A stretch of 64,000 bases of DNA, from IMG/VR virus record IMGVR_UViG_3300031616_000001, positions 54,180-118,179 of that record; one strand, written 5' to 3'. The notes beneath the pieces were generated by a model. That model did no database searches. It was not told the origin of the DNA and saw nothing but the letters and a program-made list of their open reading frames with translations. Source of the stretch: a virus. Positions 20,794 to 29,676 of the stretch are shown here, one piece after another. Numbering within the stretch: the stretch's first letter is position 1; each line of letters begins with the position of its first letter. The position numbers were made by a program, and so were the translations under genes.

Positions 20794-21002
20794 GATGTTC
20801 TCCCGGTGGCTTTGGCGATGGCGGCGTCGATGTAGTCGAGTGCAGCGTTGATCTGGCGAGCACGCTTGCGCTCTTCGGCGTCGCGGTACGTTCTGAGGTC
20901 GTCGGCAATCGTGGCCATTTCGTTCCTGACGAGTGACAGCCCGTCGCGCTCGGTCTTGTTCGGTTTGCGCAGTCGCGGCCCCGGCGTGTGCACCGCGCTC
21001 AT
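20790..21002 (-). CDS. Small basic protein (70 aa)
   Basis: ATG 21002. Begins MSAVHTPGPRLRKPNKTERD, then a helical part with RDAEERKRARQINAALDYI and a C-terminal IAKATGRTS. The last 8 residues resemble the end of the protein at 21112-21537 (VIAKATGTAS), pointing to a shared origin. Stop overlaps the next start. Unknown function. Confidence 0.55.
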   Translation of the reverse strand: MSAVHTPGPRLRKPNKTERDGLSLVRNEMATIADDLRTYRDAEERKRARQINAALDYIDAAIAKATGRTS

Positions 21003-21115
21003 TGCTGACCCCACTTCGCATAGACGAACAAGGCGGCGACGCCGGCGCCGATGGCAGTGAGAACGCCGACGCAGAACCCGAACCAGAACTGCGCTTCGAA
21101 GGTCAGCGCGCTCAT
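20999..21115 (-). CDS. Small single-span membrane protein (38 aa)
   Basis: ATG 21115; MSALTFEAQFWFGFCVGVLT begins the hydrophobic span, ending in FVYAKWGQQ. One membrane segment. Coupled to the genes on both sides, which supports translation. Function unknown. Confidence 0.5.
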   Translation of the reverse strand: MSALTFEAQFWFGFCVGVLTAIGAGVAALFVYAKWGQQ

Positions 21116-21537
21116 GAGGCGGTCCCGGTGGCCTTTGCGATGACGGCCAGCGCTTGCTCTGCGGCGTGTGCATGCTGCATTGGCTGTTGGGCCTCGGCGC
21201 ATGCGGTCAGCGCTTCCAGCATCTCGGCGATCAGCTCGTCGCGGTCGTCGAATGGCGTGAGCTCATGTGTCGGAACGGTCTGCTTGTAGATTCTGATTTC
21301 ACGCATCCCATCGCGCGCTGCAATGACGATCGGCAGGTCAAGCGCAATCGTTGCCATCAGCGCCCGGTCTTCGACACCGAGGCTGTACACCGTGCCGGTA
21401 ACGCGTTTACCGTCATAGTCGCGATGACGAACGTGCTGACCAATGTGCAGATTCAATGCGACTCCGGCGTTCTGGGCTACGAGACAGAAACCCTCGCATT
21501 CGACGCACTGACGACCGGGCGTGTGCTGCGCGCTCAC
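21112..21537 (-). CDS. Hypothetical plasmid/ICE-type protein (141 aa)
   Basis: GTG start at 21537 overlapping the upstream stop. Contains HIGQHVRHRDYDGKRVTGTV, a small beta-barrel-like unit, and a helical C-terminus (ELIAEMLEALTACAEAQQPM). I have an impression of similar proteins on proteobacterial conjugative elements, but no named family. Confidence 0.55.
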   Translation of the reverse strand: MSAQHTPGRQCVECEGFCLVAQNAGVALNLHIGQHVRHRDYDGKRVTGTVYSLGVEDRALMATIALDLPIVIAARDGMREIRIYKQTVPTHELTPFDDRDELIAEMLEALTACAEAQQPMQHAHAAEQALAVIAKATGTAS

Positions 21538-22013
21538 GGCGTTACCACCTGGGATTGCGTAGCGGGGGCTGCAGGTGCCGGCGAGACAGCGGCTTTCGTC
21601 ACGTTGATGACGACGATGAGGCTGCGGCCATGCTTCATCTTGACCCGGTCTTCCTTGCTGCCGGCATACTCGCGTTCGATCTCGCGGAAGCCGAGTTCGA
21701 CGAGCGCCGCGTGCAGTTTGTCGTCGCACGTGCAGATCGCCGGCATGATGCGCAGCGTCTTGCCGTGGTCCCACGTGCTCATGTCGCGTCTGGCCAGCCG
21801 CACACCGAGGTCGTGCAGCGGCCGCAGGAAGGGGTCGAGCAGCGCGAGCTTTGCGCGGAGCGACTTGATCTCGGCGAGGCGCCGGGCGTGCAGATAATCG
21901 GCGTGCGCGGCCGAAATCTCTTCGAGCGTGCGCGGTGCGCGGCCGTTGAACTTCAGGTGGTTGTCCCACTGGTCGAGCAGTTGGAACGGCGCGGCGGGTG
22001 TGGTGGTCTGCAT
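21534..22013 (-). CDS. Hypothetical protein (159 aa) ending in a dispersed repeat
   Basis: ATG 22013 with AGGAGA upstream, itself preceded by two tandem dispersed repeats. Helical N-terminus (LLDQWDNHLKFNGRAPRTLE), then TWDHGKTLRIMPAICTCDDK, and a strand LIVVINVTK. The C-terminal APATQSQVVTP is encoded by another repeat (21552-21568). Function unknown. Confidence 0.6.
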   Translation of the reverse strand: MQTTTPAAPFQLLDQWDNHLKFNGRAPRTLEEISAAHADYLHARRLAEIKSLRAKLALLDPFLRPLHDLGVRLARRDMSTWDHGKTLRIMPAICTCDDKLHAALVELGFREIEREYAGSKEDRVKMKHGRSLIVVINVTKAAVSPAPAAPATQSQVVTP

Positions 22014-22082
22014 GGTCTGATCTCCTGTTTTGGGATTGCGTAGGCAAGGGGGTGCGGGCTTGCGAATGCGTAGGCGGGGGGG

Positions 22083-24653
22083 TCAGGTCGAGGCGGCCTC
22101 GCTGCAGGTCTGCGGCGCCGAGTCCGCGGCCGCGAAGTACCGCGCGGCGCCGGCATCGATCACGGCGACCATCGCCGCGCGTTCGTCGCCGCGGACGGCG
22201 GCCAGGTCGCGCAACCGGCTCACAGCGGCGCGATACGCGGCCGTCAGCGCGCCGCCGTCGGATTCCGTGGCCAGGGCACCGCCGCACGTCTCCAGGCGCT
22301 CAGCGGCCCGCATGATCTCCTCGCGGGTTACGGTTCCGTCCGCCCAGGCCTCGCACTTGCGCAACTGGTTGTGCGTGATCGCCGCCACTTGATCTGACGA
22401 CAGCACCGGGCTGCGCGGCTGCATGCCGTCGAGCGCATCGGCCGGCATCGAGGTCTTGCCCTGGTCGTCGCGGTGCGCGAGGATCAATTCGCCGCCTTGG
22501 ATCAGCAGCAGGCCGACGCCCGGGTGTGCCTCCATGTACGCATTCGCGGCGTCGACCTCGGCTTCCGGGAAGCGCGCGACAGCACGGAACCAGCGGCCGC
22601 ACGTGGCGACGTAATCGGGAGCGGCGGCGACGCTGACCGATTCGCCGGGCGGGGGTGCGTCCTTCGCTGGCGCTTCGAGCACGACCAGCACCGTATGCAC
22701 ACCGGTGCCAGAGGTCTCGAACGTGCCGGACGGCAGCGCCTCGATGCTGCTGCCGAGGCGCTCGACCAGCGCGCGAAAGTCTCGGGTCTTCCGATCGGAT
22801 CTGAAGCTAACACCGGCCGACATGATCGCGACCAAGCGACCGCCCGGCGCCAGGAACTGCAACGCGTGGTTCACGTGGTCGACGTCTGCGCCCTTGGCGA
22901 AGGGCGGGTTCATCAGGATCGCGTGAAAGTGGCTGCCGAGGGTCGCGATCGAGCACGCCAGGAAGTCACCGACCGCGAGCCGATCGACGCGCGAGCGCAC
23001 GCCATCCGCCAAGGCGTGATTGATCTCCACGGCCGTGATGTGCTTCGCGTGGCCCTCGGCGAGGATCGCGTCGACGAGTCGGCCAGTGCCTGCGCTCGGT
23101 TCGAGCACGTAGTCGCCCTGCGTGATGTTGGCAAGCTCCACCATGCGGACCGCCAGCTCGGGCGGCGTCGGGAATAACTGCGGCGCGCTGACCACCTTAA
23201 CGCCGGCCTTCAAGCTGTCGCGCATGGCTTGGAACTGATCGCGCTGTGAGTCCGTAGCCAGGGGGGCGGATTGCGTAGGTACGTGGGGCAGGGCGGCCGG
23301 CTCGATCTGGCGCTCGAACTTCGCCGGCTCGGCGGGGGCCTTCGGCTCGCTGTTCCACGGCCCGCGCGCGCGCCCCTTCGGCAGTGCGCCCGGCGCCGCT
23401 GGCGTGGATTCCTTCGCATCGGTCAGGAACACCGGAACGCGCTTCCAGCCGCCCGCGCTGCTGCACGCGGTGCGGTGCCGATGCTCGACCGCTTCGGGCG
23501 TGGCTTTGATCTTGTCCACGAAATAGGAATCGCTGCACCGGGTCGCGCGCTTCCATTCCTCCGCGGTCATTTCCTTGCAGTCGTCTGTGCGATAGTTGCA
23601 CAGCGGTGCCAGCTTGGACACGGCCGCCACCTTGGCCACTTCTTCCGGCTCAGGCGCGCGGTAATCCTTGACCTCCTCGATGCCGCGCACGTTGACATAG
23701 CGCGCCGTGGTCGTGAGGCTCACAACCTTGCCGCCGCTCTTGTTGATGCGCAGGACCACGCACCACTCGGCGCCGATCAGCACACGCCCGCCAATCTGGA
23801 TGTCGAATTGCTCCGCCGCGATCCCGCCGGAGTCCCCCAGCATCGCGCGCTCGTACTCCAGGCGGTTGCCGATGTGATCGAGCCAGCGGCGCGCGTGCGC
23901 GATCATGGCTTCGCACTGCACCAGCGATTCACGCCAAGCGGTGTCACCGTGCATGCGGCCGGCGCTCAGTTCCGAATAGATGCCATACGAGCCGACCGAG
24001 ATTCGACCGGCGAAAAACGTCGCCACTGCGGTCTGTTTGTCCCACTCGTAGCGCGGGATTTTCTGCCACGTGCGCGCCGCCGCCTCGTGATCATCAACGG
24101 TCTTCTGTTGCTTGCGCTGGTCTGACTCCAAGCCCTTGATGCGACGATGGCGCACGCCCGGGTCTTCCTTGTACTTGGCATGGCGCAGCGCACCGGCCGC
24201 GCGTGCCTTCCAGTAGGCCGAGGTCTCGAACGCCTTCACGGCCTTGCGCATGCCGTTCTCGATGCGCTCGGCATCCTTGCGCGCGTGCCGCTCGGAATGG
24301 TGGCCGACGAGGATCGGCTGGCCCAGCGGGATACCGTCCGTGATCTTGCGCACGTGCTCGGCCAAGTAGACCGCCTCGGCGCCGCGCTTGTCTTCATACT
24401 CCCCGAAGCGCTCCGCGCGTTCTTCCGCGCGGTCCATCAGCGAACGGTCGTCGTCCTCGATCTCGGCGGCCAGCTCGATGCAAAGATCGGCGCGGCCCGG
24501 CGTCCACATCGGCGCAATGAATTGCTCTTGCTTCGGGGCCCAGGCAAAGCCTGCGGCCTTGACACGGGCGTAGGTGTCGGCGTCCAGGCGAGCCGATGCG
24601 GTCAACCGCAATTTGTTGTCGTCGGGCGAATACGTGGCGGTATAGGTGGTCAT
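22083..24653 (-). CDS. DUF3560 protein fused to a SAM methyltransferase (856 aa)
   Basis: ATG 24653 with AAGGAG in a conserved leader. Residues 1-250 match DUF3560 (SPDDNKLRLTASARLD, GFAWAPKQEQFIAPMWTPGR, HHSERHARKDAERI). Around 500-640 is a class I methyltransferase: FPTPPELAVRMVELA, motif I LEPSAGTG (near 518) and catalytic NPPF (near 581), an N6-adenine-type site. The last 200 residues are not recognised. DUF3560 proteins are typical of conjugative plasmids and ICEs, where the methyltransferase may shield entering DNA from restriction. Two diverged dispersed repeats lie inside. Confidence 0.8.
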   Translation of the reverse strand: MTTYTATYSPDDNKLRLTASARLDADTYARVKAAGFAWAPKQEQFIAPMWTPGRADLCIELAAEIEDDDRSLMDRAEERAERFGEYEDKRGAEAVYLAEHVRKITDGIPLGQPILVGHHSERHARKDAERIENGMRKAVKAFETSAYWKARAAGALRHAKYKEDPGVRHRRIKGLESDQRKQQKTVDDHEAAARTWQKIPRYEWDKQTAVATFFAGRISVGSYGIYSELSAGRMHGDTAWRESLVQCEAMIAHARRWLDHIGNRLEYERAMLGDSGGIAAEQFDIQIGGRVLIGAEWCVVLRINKSGGKVVSLTTTARYVNVRGIEEVKDYRAPEPEEVAKVAAVSKLAPLCNYRTDDCKEMTAEEWKRATRCSDSYFVDKIKATPEAVEHRHRTACSSAGGWKRVPVFLTDAKESTPAAPGALPKGRARGPWNSEPKAPAEPAKFERQIEPAALPHVPTQSAPLATDSQRDQFQAMRDSLKAGVKVVSAPQLFPTPPELAVRMVELANITQGDYVLEPSAGTGRLVDAILAEGHAKHITAVEINHALADGVRSRVDRLAVGDFLACSIATLGSHFHAILMNPPFAKGADVDHVNHALQFLAPGGRLVAIMSAGVSFRSDRKTRDFRALVERLGSSIEALPSGTFETSGTGVHTVLVVLEAPAKDAPPPGESVSVAAAPDYVATCGRWFRAVARFPEAEVDAANAYMEAHPGVGLLLIQGGELILAHRDDQGKTSMPADALDGMQPRSPVLSSDQVAAITHNQLRKCEAWADGTVTREEIMRAAERLETCGGALATESDGGALTAAYRAAVSRLRDLAAVRGDERAAMVAVIDAGAARYFAAADSAPQTCSEAAST

Positions 24654-24702
24654 GGTGAGGCTCCTTGATGCTGCGCCCGTTGGTGGGCGTGATGGGTTTG
24701 GA
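24654..24702 (-). promoter_or_regulatory. Hairpin leader, copy 1
   Basis: On the minus strand CCAAACCCATCACGC leads into a stem (CGCCC/GGGCG) and then GCAGCATCAAGGAG, which includes the ribosome site of the DUF3560 gene. The same layout recurs at 26044-26096 and 29544-29592. A 5' UTR control element is likely; a promoter role is also possible. Confidence 0.6.
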
Positions 24703-24744
24703 GTGCGTAGGCAGGGGGTGTGCAGGAATGCGTAGCCAGGGGTT

Positions 24745-26043
24745 TCAGACCGCGCGGTTCTTGTTGCGCTCGTGGCTGGCCCATTCGAGCAACTTCGTGC
24801 CGAACTGCATGGCTTGGCCGGGTTGCGTCAGATCGAAGTCGATGTCGTTGTCGGCGTGGCCGATGGGCAGTTCGTCGTGCAGCTTGGCGCCGGTGTCCGC
24901 GATGACCTCTGCCACTTGCTGCTCAGAGTCCGCGCGCACCCAATACACCCGGTCGTCGGTGTCGTCGGTGCCGCCGTCGAATCCCGCGGCCGTAACTTCC
25001 CAGACGTGCGAGCGCGGCGCGTGCTTCGCGTCGAAGGCCTTCACCAGCCCCGGCAGTGCGGCGTGGTCGGTGCGCTCGATGTCTTCGACGTGGTTGCCGT
25101 CGGCATCGTGAATCGCAAACGTGCAGGGGATCGGCTCGGCGTCGGCCAGGGCGCGGCCGTCGATGCGCGCATCGCTCAGCGTCGTGCACTCCGCTACGGT
25201 TTGCTCGCCGTCGATCATCACGTAGAACGGGCCGCGGGGGCGTGCGCCGGCCGCGAGCCGCGCCAGGGCATAGGCATGCACCGGCGAGCCGACGGCAGCC
25301 ATGCGGGTGACGTAGGCGTGGGCGTCGTCGTCGCTGGCGAATCGGTTCTGTTCGTCGTCGCGCTGCAGGTCGCGGTCGTCGTTGAACAGCGCCCAGCCCT
25401 CGGCCTGACCCAGCGCGCCGAGTGCGGCGGCGAGTTCCTTCGCGCATTCCTCCCAGCGGTCCCAGCGCTCGCAGTAGTCGCGCAGCCATTCGCGATGGAT
25501 GCTGTTCTGCAGCACGTCGGAAACGTGCTGGTCGTCTTCGAGTTCTGCCAGCAGCTCATCAGCGCTCTTGAAGGGCAGGCCGTGCGCCTCGCAATACGCT
25601 TCGAGTTCGTCGCAGAGCGCGGCCTCGCTCGGCAGCTCGGGCGCGACCTCTGAGCGGTCGCCGATCACCGCACGCACGGCGGCGAGCAGCACCGGCACGC
25701 CATCCTGTGTGTCGTCGTCTTCGAACCCGGCAATGAAGGCCTCGCAGCGCTGCAGCAGCGGGATTGCCAGCGCGACCGGCGCGGCCTCGTCGTTCTCGTC
25801 GCTGGTGTACGTGGGAATCGTCGCGTTCGCGAAGAACTGTTCGGCCGCGCTGAGCCATGCGCCTTGCTCGTCGGTGCAGGTCGGACCCGTCTCGATGTCG
25901 CCCACCTGCGGCGCACGCGTGAACCAGCGCGCGGACATGCCCAGGTCCGGCCGGTCGTCGGCTTCGCCTTCGTGCACGGCATAGCCGGCGGCCTGCAGCA
26001 GTTGAATCAGGCGGTCTGCGATGTCGGATCGATTGGTGCTCAT
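24745..26043 (-). CDS. Large acidic hypothetical protein (432 aa)
   Basis: ATG 26043 with AAGGAG in leader copy 2. Very acidic, with repeated Asp/Glu runs (FEDDDTQDG, LEDDQHVSD, FDGGTDDTDDRVYW) and a strand-rich C-terminus (FYVMIDGEQTVAECTTL, SHVWEVTAAGF). Strong acidity suggests a DNA mimic or anti-defence role as one option, but no family was recognised. Conserved leader and neighbours suggest a plasmid-type origin. Confidence 0.65.
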   Translation of the reverse strand: MSTNRSDIADRLIQLLQAAGYAVHEGEADDRPDLGMSARWFTRAPQVGDIETGPTCTDEQGAWLSAAEQFFANATIPTYTSDENDEAAPVALAIPLLQRCEAFIAGFEDDDTQDGVPVLLAAVRAVIGDRSEVAPELPSEAALCDELEAYCEAHGLPFKSADELLAELEDDQHVSDVLQNSIHREWLRDYCERWDRWEECAKELAAALGALGQAEGWALFNDDRDLQRDDEQNRFASDDDAHAYVTRMAAVGSPVHAYALARLAAGARPRGPFYVMIDGEQTVAECTTLSDARIDGRALADAEPIPCTFAIHDADGNHVEDIERTDHAALPGLVKAFDAKHAPRSHVWEVTAAGFDGGTDDTDDRVYWVRADSEQQVAEVIADTGAKLHDELPIGHADNDIDFDLTQPGQAMQFGTKLLEWASHERNKNRAV

Positions 26044-26096
26044 GAGTGGTTCTCCTTGATGCTTCGCGCTCGTCGCGCGTGATGGGTTTGGAAACT
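26044..26096 (-). promoter_or_regulatory. Hairpin leader, copy 2
   Basis: Minus strand CCAAACCCATCACGC, stem CGCGC/GCGCG with loop GACGA, then AAGCATCAAGGAG. The flanks are identical to copy 1 over 15 and 10 bases while the stem sequences differ but still pair, which is covariation supporting an RNA hairpin. Confidence 0.65.
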
Positions 26097-26115
26097 GGAA
26101 TGCGTAGTCGGAGGG

Positions 26116-26262
26116 CTACTGACGGTCGATCCAGTCTTCGCGGCGTTCGTCGTGCGTCAGCGCTTCGGCGCGTTTGCGGTCGGCGCGAATCGATCGCGCA
26201 ACCGCGATGCCGGCCCAGAGAATGGCCGCAGCAGCGGCGCCGATCACGAGGTATTCAGTCAT
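26116..26262 (-). CDS. Small membrane protein (48 aa)
   Basis: ATG 26262 overlaps the upstream stop. MTEYLVIGAAAAAILWAGIA is a single membrane span, followed by a charged tail RADRKRAEALTHDERRED. Function unknown. Confidence 0.55.
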   Translation of the reverse strand: MTEYLVIGAAAAAILWAGIAVARSIRADRKRAEALTHDERREDWIDRQ

Positions 26263-26720
26263 CAGTCTTCCTTGGGTTGTGCCGTGGTGGCGGCGTTGAG
26301 ATTGCGTAGGCAGGGGTAGGGCAGCGCGGATTCTGGGGCAGCCGGCGTGTGCTTGGTGCGCGGCGCTGGCACGGCGCGATTGAGGAACGCGCGCGCCTCT
26401 CGGAACGCGCGACGATGCGCGCGCCCGCGTTTCGCGCATGCCTTGGCGCCCTCGTGCTCGCCATCCTTGCGATTGCGCTCGGCGGTGTACTCCTGTTCAT
26501 CTGCGGCGCAGTCGGCAGCATCGATCAACGCCGACAGAAGCGCGACCGGCACGATCACATTGACCGGCCCGCCGCTCACGTAGCGGATACCGGAGCGGAT
26601 GCTTTCGTCGTCGTTGAACGTATCGAGCAGATGCAGCGCGGCGCCTTCGCCGGTCTCGTCGGCTTCGGCCTGCGTCTTGGCCTTGATGGTCAGTTCGAGA
26701 ATCGTGCGGAAGTTGGGCAT
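26262..26720 (-). CDS. Hypothetical protein (152 aa)
   Basis: ATG 26720 with CAGGAGGA upstream, just after two tandem dispersed repeats. N-terminal half MPNFRTILELTIKAKTQAEA and IRYVSGGPVNVIVPVALLSA looks alpha/beta; the C-terminal half is basic (AKRGRAHRRAFREARAFLNR). A dispersed repeat near the end encodes LPYPCLRNLN in a different frame from the usual PTQS. Function unknown. Confidence 0.6.
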   Translation of the reverse strand: MPNFRTILELTIKAKTQAEADETGEGAALHLLDTFNDDESIRSGIRYVSGGPVNVIVPVALLSALIDAADCAADEQEYTAERNRKDGEHEGAKACAKRGRAHRRAFREARAFLNRAVPAPRTKHTPAAPESALPYPCLRNLNAATTAQPKED

Positions 26721-26772
26721 GGGTTCCTCCTGTGAATGCGTAGCGGGGGGCGCGGAATGCGTAGCCAGGGGC

Positions 26773-27228
26773 TCAGGCCTTGGCCCGTTGCGTGCGGCGA
26801 TAGCGACGGAGTTCGCGCAGCGCATCGGCGACGTATGCGCGCGAGCGCTCCACGTTGATTGCAAGGCACCATTTCGGAAACTCGCGGCACTTGCGGTCGG
26901 CGTAAACCTTGATCGTCGCGTTCGGGAAGTCGTAGCTTTTGAGCATGGCCCTCTCCTCGGTTTCGTTGACAGCGGCCGGCGCGTCGAGCGTGCAGGCTTG
27001 AATCGCGGCAATCACTCGGGCGCGCCGATGGTGCGGCGGGTAGCGCGCCTCGATGCGCTCGCACCAGTCCAGCGGCGTGACGCGCTCGCCGGGTTCGATC
27101 AGGAACGCGAACACGTCACAGGCATGGCGGAACGTCTTCAGCACGTGCGGCGGAATGCTGGCCGCGGGTTGCATGGGAACCTGCAGGCCGCCGCGATGCG
27201 TACGCATGATCCAGACCGCCGTGCTCAC
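26773..27228 (-). CDS. Hypothetical protein (151 aa), possible internal start
   Basis: GTG 27228 overlaps the upstream stop. An internal ATG (MLKSYDFPNATIKVYADRKC) with GAGGAGAGGGCC upstream could start a 57-residue product. N-terminal part IPPHVLKTFRHACDVFAFLI and VTPLDWCERIEARYPPHHRR looks helical and basic. Function unknown. Confidence 0.55.
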   Translation of the reverse strand: MSTAVWIMRTHRGGLQVPMQPAASIPPHVLKTFRHACDVFAFLIEPGERVTPLDWCERIEARYPPHHRRARVIAAIQACTLDAPAAVNETEERAMLKSYDFPNATIKVYADRKCREFPKWCLAINVERSRAYVADALRELRRYRRTQRAKA

Positions 27229-29543
27229 CGCGCACCCCCGGCGCGGAGCACGTACACCGGCGCGAAGCGCGCGGGAATGCGTAGGCGGGGATCACCGGGC
27301 GGAATGCGTAGGCGGGGGGCAGCCGACACCGCGGCGCGTGCGCGCTCGCGCAGGGCTTCGCGGTCGAAGTCGGCCAGGGCATCGGGGCCCAGCTCGGAGA
27401 CCTCGAGGCCGTCGAGATTCGGAAGCGCCTCGGGTTCCGGCGTCGCGGTTCCAATTTCCCGGGCAGGGGATACGGAAACGCGAAGCCACTCGGACCAGTT
27501 ATCGGCGCCGAACACCTCTTTGGCTGCTACGTCGGCGGCAGGCTGCGAGGGCTCGGATTGCGTAGGCAGGGGGATGGCTTCCGCATTGGATTGCGTAGCC
27601 GGGGGGCGCGACTCGCGCGCATGCTCCGCCAGGGCATCGGCCAGGGCTCGCGCTTCATCTGCGGCATCGGCGCGCAGGTCTGCGGCGCGGCCGTGCTGAG
27701 CGATGCGCTGCAGGTGCGCCAGGACGGCCGGAGCGGCGGACAGATTGCCGGCCCGCGCTTCCGCGATGGCTGACCCGCGGCCGGAGTCCGGAGCCCATAC
27801 CATGGAAGCGCGCGCCAGCGTCGCCGCCGCGGATTTCATCTGCGCGACCGCGACGGTATGCGCGAACTCGGCGGGGGATACGTGGTGCACTGTCACTGCA
27901 GGTGCGGCCACCGGCCGGGATTGCGTAGGCAGGGGGGTGAGAGTCTCGGCGGCCAGCTCGCGCAAGACTTCCGCGCGCCGATGGTTGCCGATCGAATCCG
28001 CGGCATTGGCGCGCGTCGCGAACCGCTTCGCCGCGCGATCTGCCAGGATTGCCCGCGCGACGCTGGCGCGGAGTGCATTGGCCGCGTCGCTGCGGTACTC
28101 GGCGAAAGCGCGGAAGGTCTGCAGCGGGTCGGCCGCATCTGTAGGCGTCGCGGTTTCGAACCGTCCGAGTAGCGCGCGGGCCCGGGTGAACGTCTGGCAG
28201 TGCACGCGATAGACCGCGCCGGCCATGGCGGGCGCATTGCAGCGCGCGCGCGCCGGCCCGCAGTCCATGCGCGCGGATTCGCGCAGCGCGGCGCCGGGAT
28301 GGCCGCGGAAGGCTTCCGGAAGCGGTTCCGCCCAGACGCGCGCCGCATAGTCTGAGAATTGAGCCGATACGGCGCGCATGCCGCGCGCGGCGGCCATGGC
28401 GCGCAGCTCGGCGAATCCGGCTTCACTGTCGGCGCCAGTCAAGCCCGGGCCGGCGCACTCGAAAAACCGGGATTCGATGCGCTGCGAATCGGTGCCGATC
28501 AGATGGAGTTCGAACCGATACCGCGGCGCGTCGGCATTGGCGGCCGTGGGCGCGTCCGGCGCGGATTGCGCGGCCACGATATCGGCCGGCGCGCTGGCGT
28601 GCACTGGCGCCGCGGTTTCGTCGCTGGCGTCGGCATCGGCGGCCATGTAGTGAGCCAGCGCGGCGGATTGATCGAATGCGGCCAAACCGGCCACCGCGCG
28701 CGCCACGCGCTCGCGGAACGCGTCTTCGGCCATCTTCGATTCGATCCATGCCAGGGCCAAGGAATGTGACTTGAAACCGTCGGCCGGCGCGCCAGTCTTG
28801 ACGGTATCGACGCCAAGGCCCGACGGCGTGTGCATCACGTGGAACTTCCCGCCGTCGATAGAGCGTGCCAGGGTGAACGCATGGCCGCCGATCTCGACTG
28901 ATTCGGCGGCCATGTAGGGCCGAGGGCCGGCTCCGGACGAAACGCCAAAGTACAGCGCGCCGCGACTCGCGGCCAGCTGCAGCGCGCCGGCATAGTCGCG
29001 GGCTTCCCACATGGCACGCGCGGCCACGTGCGGCGCCGACGCGGCCGGCTTCGAAGGCTTCGCCGCGCGCCGCGCTTTGCCATCAAACGCGCCGCGGTTC
29101 GCGTGGACCTTGTCAGCCAGGACGAGAAGCGCGCCGCGCAGATTCGCGACCGTCAGGGAACCGCGCGCGCCGTCCGGCGTGCCGTAGGCGAATGTCGCCC
29201 GCGCGTTATCGCGTGCGGCCAGGAACGGCCCGGGCTTCTCGGGATGCGTCAGCATGCGCGGCCATTTGCTGGCCGGCCCTTCGGTTTCGATCTCGATCGA
29301 TGCCGCGCCGAGCACTGGCATGTAGAAGACCGCGCCGGTTTCATGTTCGGCAGGAACAGTGAACGGATACAGCCCGGGCGCGTAGCGGTCCGGGAATTCG
29401 CATTCCGGAGCGAACTCGGGCGCCAGCTCTGCAGCGGCGCGAATCGCGGCGCACAGTGCAGCGGCGCCGCTGTAGCGCGTCGCCGCGTATGCCAGGGTGG
29501 CGGAGGTGTTCGCGCTGCGCGCGGGGGTGAAAGTGGTTGTCAT
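27225..29543 (-). CDS. Large Ala-rich hypothetical protein (772 aa)
   Basis: ATG 29543 in leader copy 3. Very Ala-rich throughout. N-terminal part has beta-like segments (GLYPFTVPAEHETGAVFYMP, AASIEIETEGPAS), and the central part WIESKMAEDAFRERVARAVA is helical. Five dispersed repeats lie in the last third: three encode PLPTQS/PPATQS and the last two encode PRLRIP near the C-terminus. Resembles large uncharacterised plasmid-borne proteins; function unknown. Confidence 0.65.
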   Translation of the reverse strand: MTTTFTPARSANTSATLAYAATRYSGAAALCAAIRAAAELAPEFAPECEFPDRYAPGLYPFTVPAEHETGAVFYMPVLGAASIEIETEGPASKWPRMLTHPEKPGPFLAARDNARATFAYGTPDGARGSLTVANLRGALLVLADKVHANRGAFDGKARRAAKPSKPAASAPHVAARAMWEARDYAGALQLAASRGALYFGVSSGAGPRPYMAAESVEIGGHAFTLARSIDGGKFHVMHTPSGLGVDTVKTGAPADGFKSHSLALAWIESKMAEDAFRERVARAVAGLAAFDQSAALAHYMAADADASDETAAPVHASAPADIVAAQSAPDAPTAANADAPRYRFELHLIGTDSQRIESRFFECAGPGLTGADSEAGFAELRAMAAARGMRAVSAQFSDYAARVWAEPLPEAFRGHPGAALRESARMDCGPARARCNAPAMAGAVYRVHCQTFTRARALLGRFETATPTDAADPLQTFRAFAEYRSDAANALRASVARAILADRAAKRFATRANAADSIGNHRRAEVLRELAAETLTPLPTQSRPVAAPAVTVHHVSPAEFAHTVAVAQMKSAAATLARASMVWAPDSGRGSAIAEARAGNLSAAPAVLAHLQRIAQHGRAADLRADAADEARALADALAEHARESRPPATQSNAEAIPLPTQSEPSQPAADVAAKEVFGADNWSEWLRVSVSPAREIGTATPEPEALPNLDGLEVSELGPDALADFDREALRERARAAVSAAPRLRIPPGDPRLRIPARFAPVYVLRAGGAR

Positions 29544-29592
29544 GGCTTCGAATCCTTGAAGGCTTCGCGCGGTGCGCGCGTGCAGGGTTTAG
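29544..29592 (-). promoter_or_regulatory. Hairpin leader, copy 3
   Basis: Minus strand CTAAACCCTGCACGC, stem GCGCG/CGCGC around CACC, then GAAGCCTTCAAGGA. More diverged than copies 1 and 2 but the same order of elements and the same distance to the start codon. Confidence 0.55.
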
Positions 29593-29676
29593 GGTTCCGG
29601 GATAGTGCTTTCGCACTGGCAAGCGCGGCGCGCCATGCTTGCCAGTGCGGCCGGCGCGTGGCCGGCCGGCGCGCGT

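Larger units (their letters stand above)
19319..27937 (-). repeat. Dispersed 19-bp repeat family, about 23 copies
   Basis: Consensus on the plus strand GGAWTGCGTAGSCRGGGGG. Copies seen near 19319, 19546, 19925, 20377, 20404, 21552, 22033, 22063, 23248 (diverged), 23268 (diverged), 24700, 24725, 26097 (diverged), 26298, 26732, 26754, 27274, 27301, 27555, 27589 and 27918, plus one weak copy near 22264. All lie in the same orientation within the leftward operon, at gene junctions or inside genes, often in pairs. In coding copies the usual translation is P-x-x-T-Q/H-S. Not regularly spaced, so not CRISPR. Confidence 0.9.

Noticed and set aside
19319-27937. CRISPR array from the recurring 19-bp repeat
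   Set aside because: Spacing is irregular (tens of bases to kilobases), copies lie inside coding genes, and there are no spacers of equal length or cas genes.
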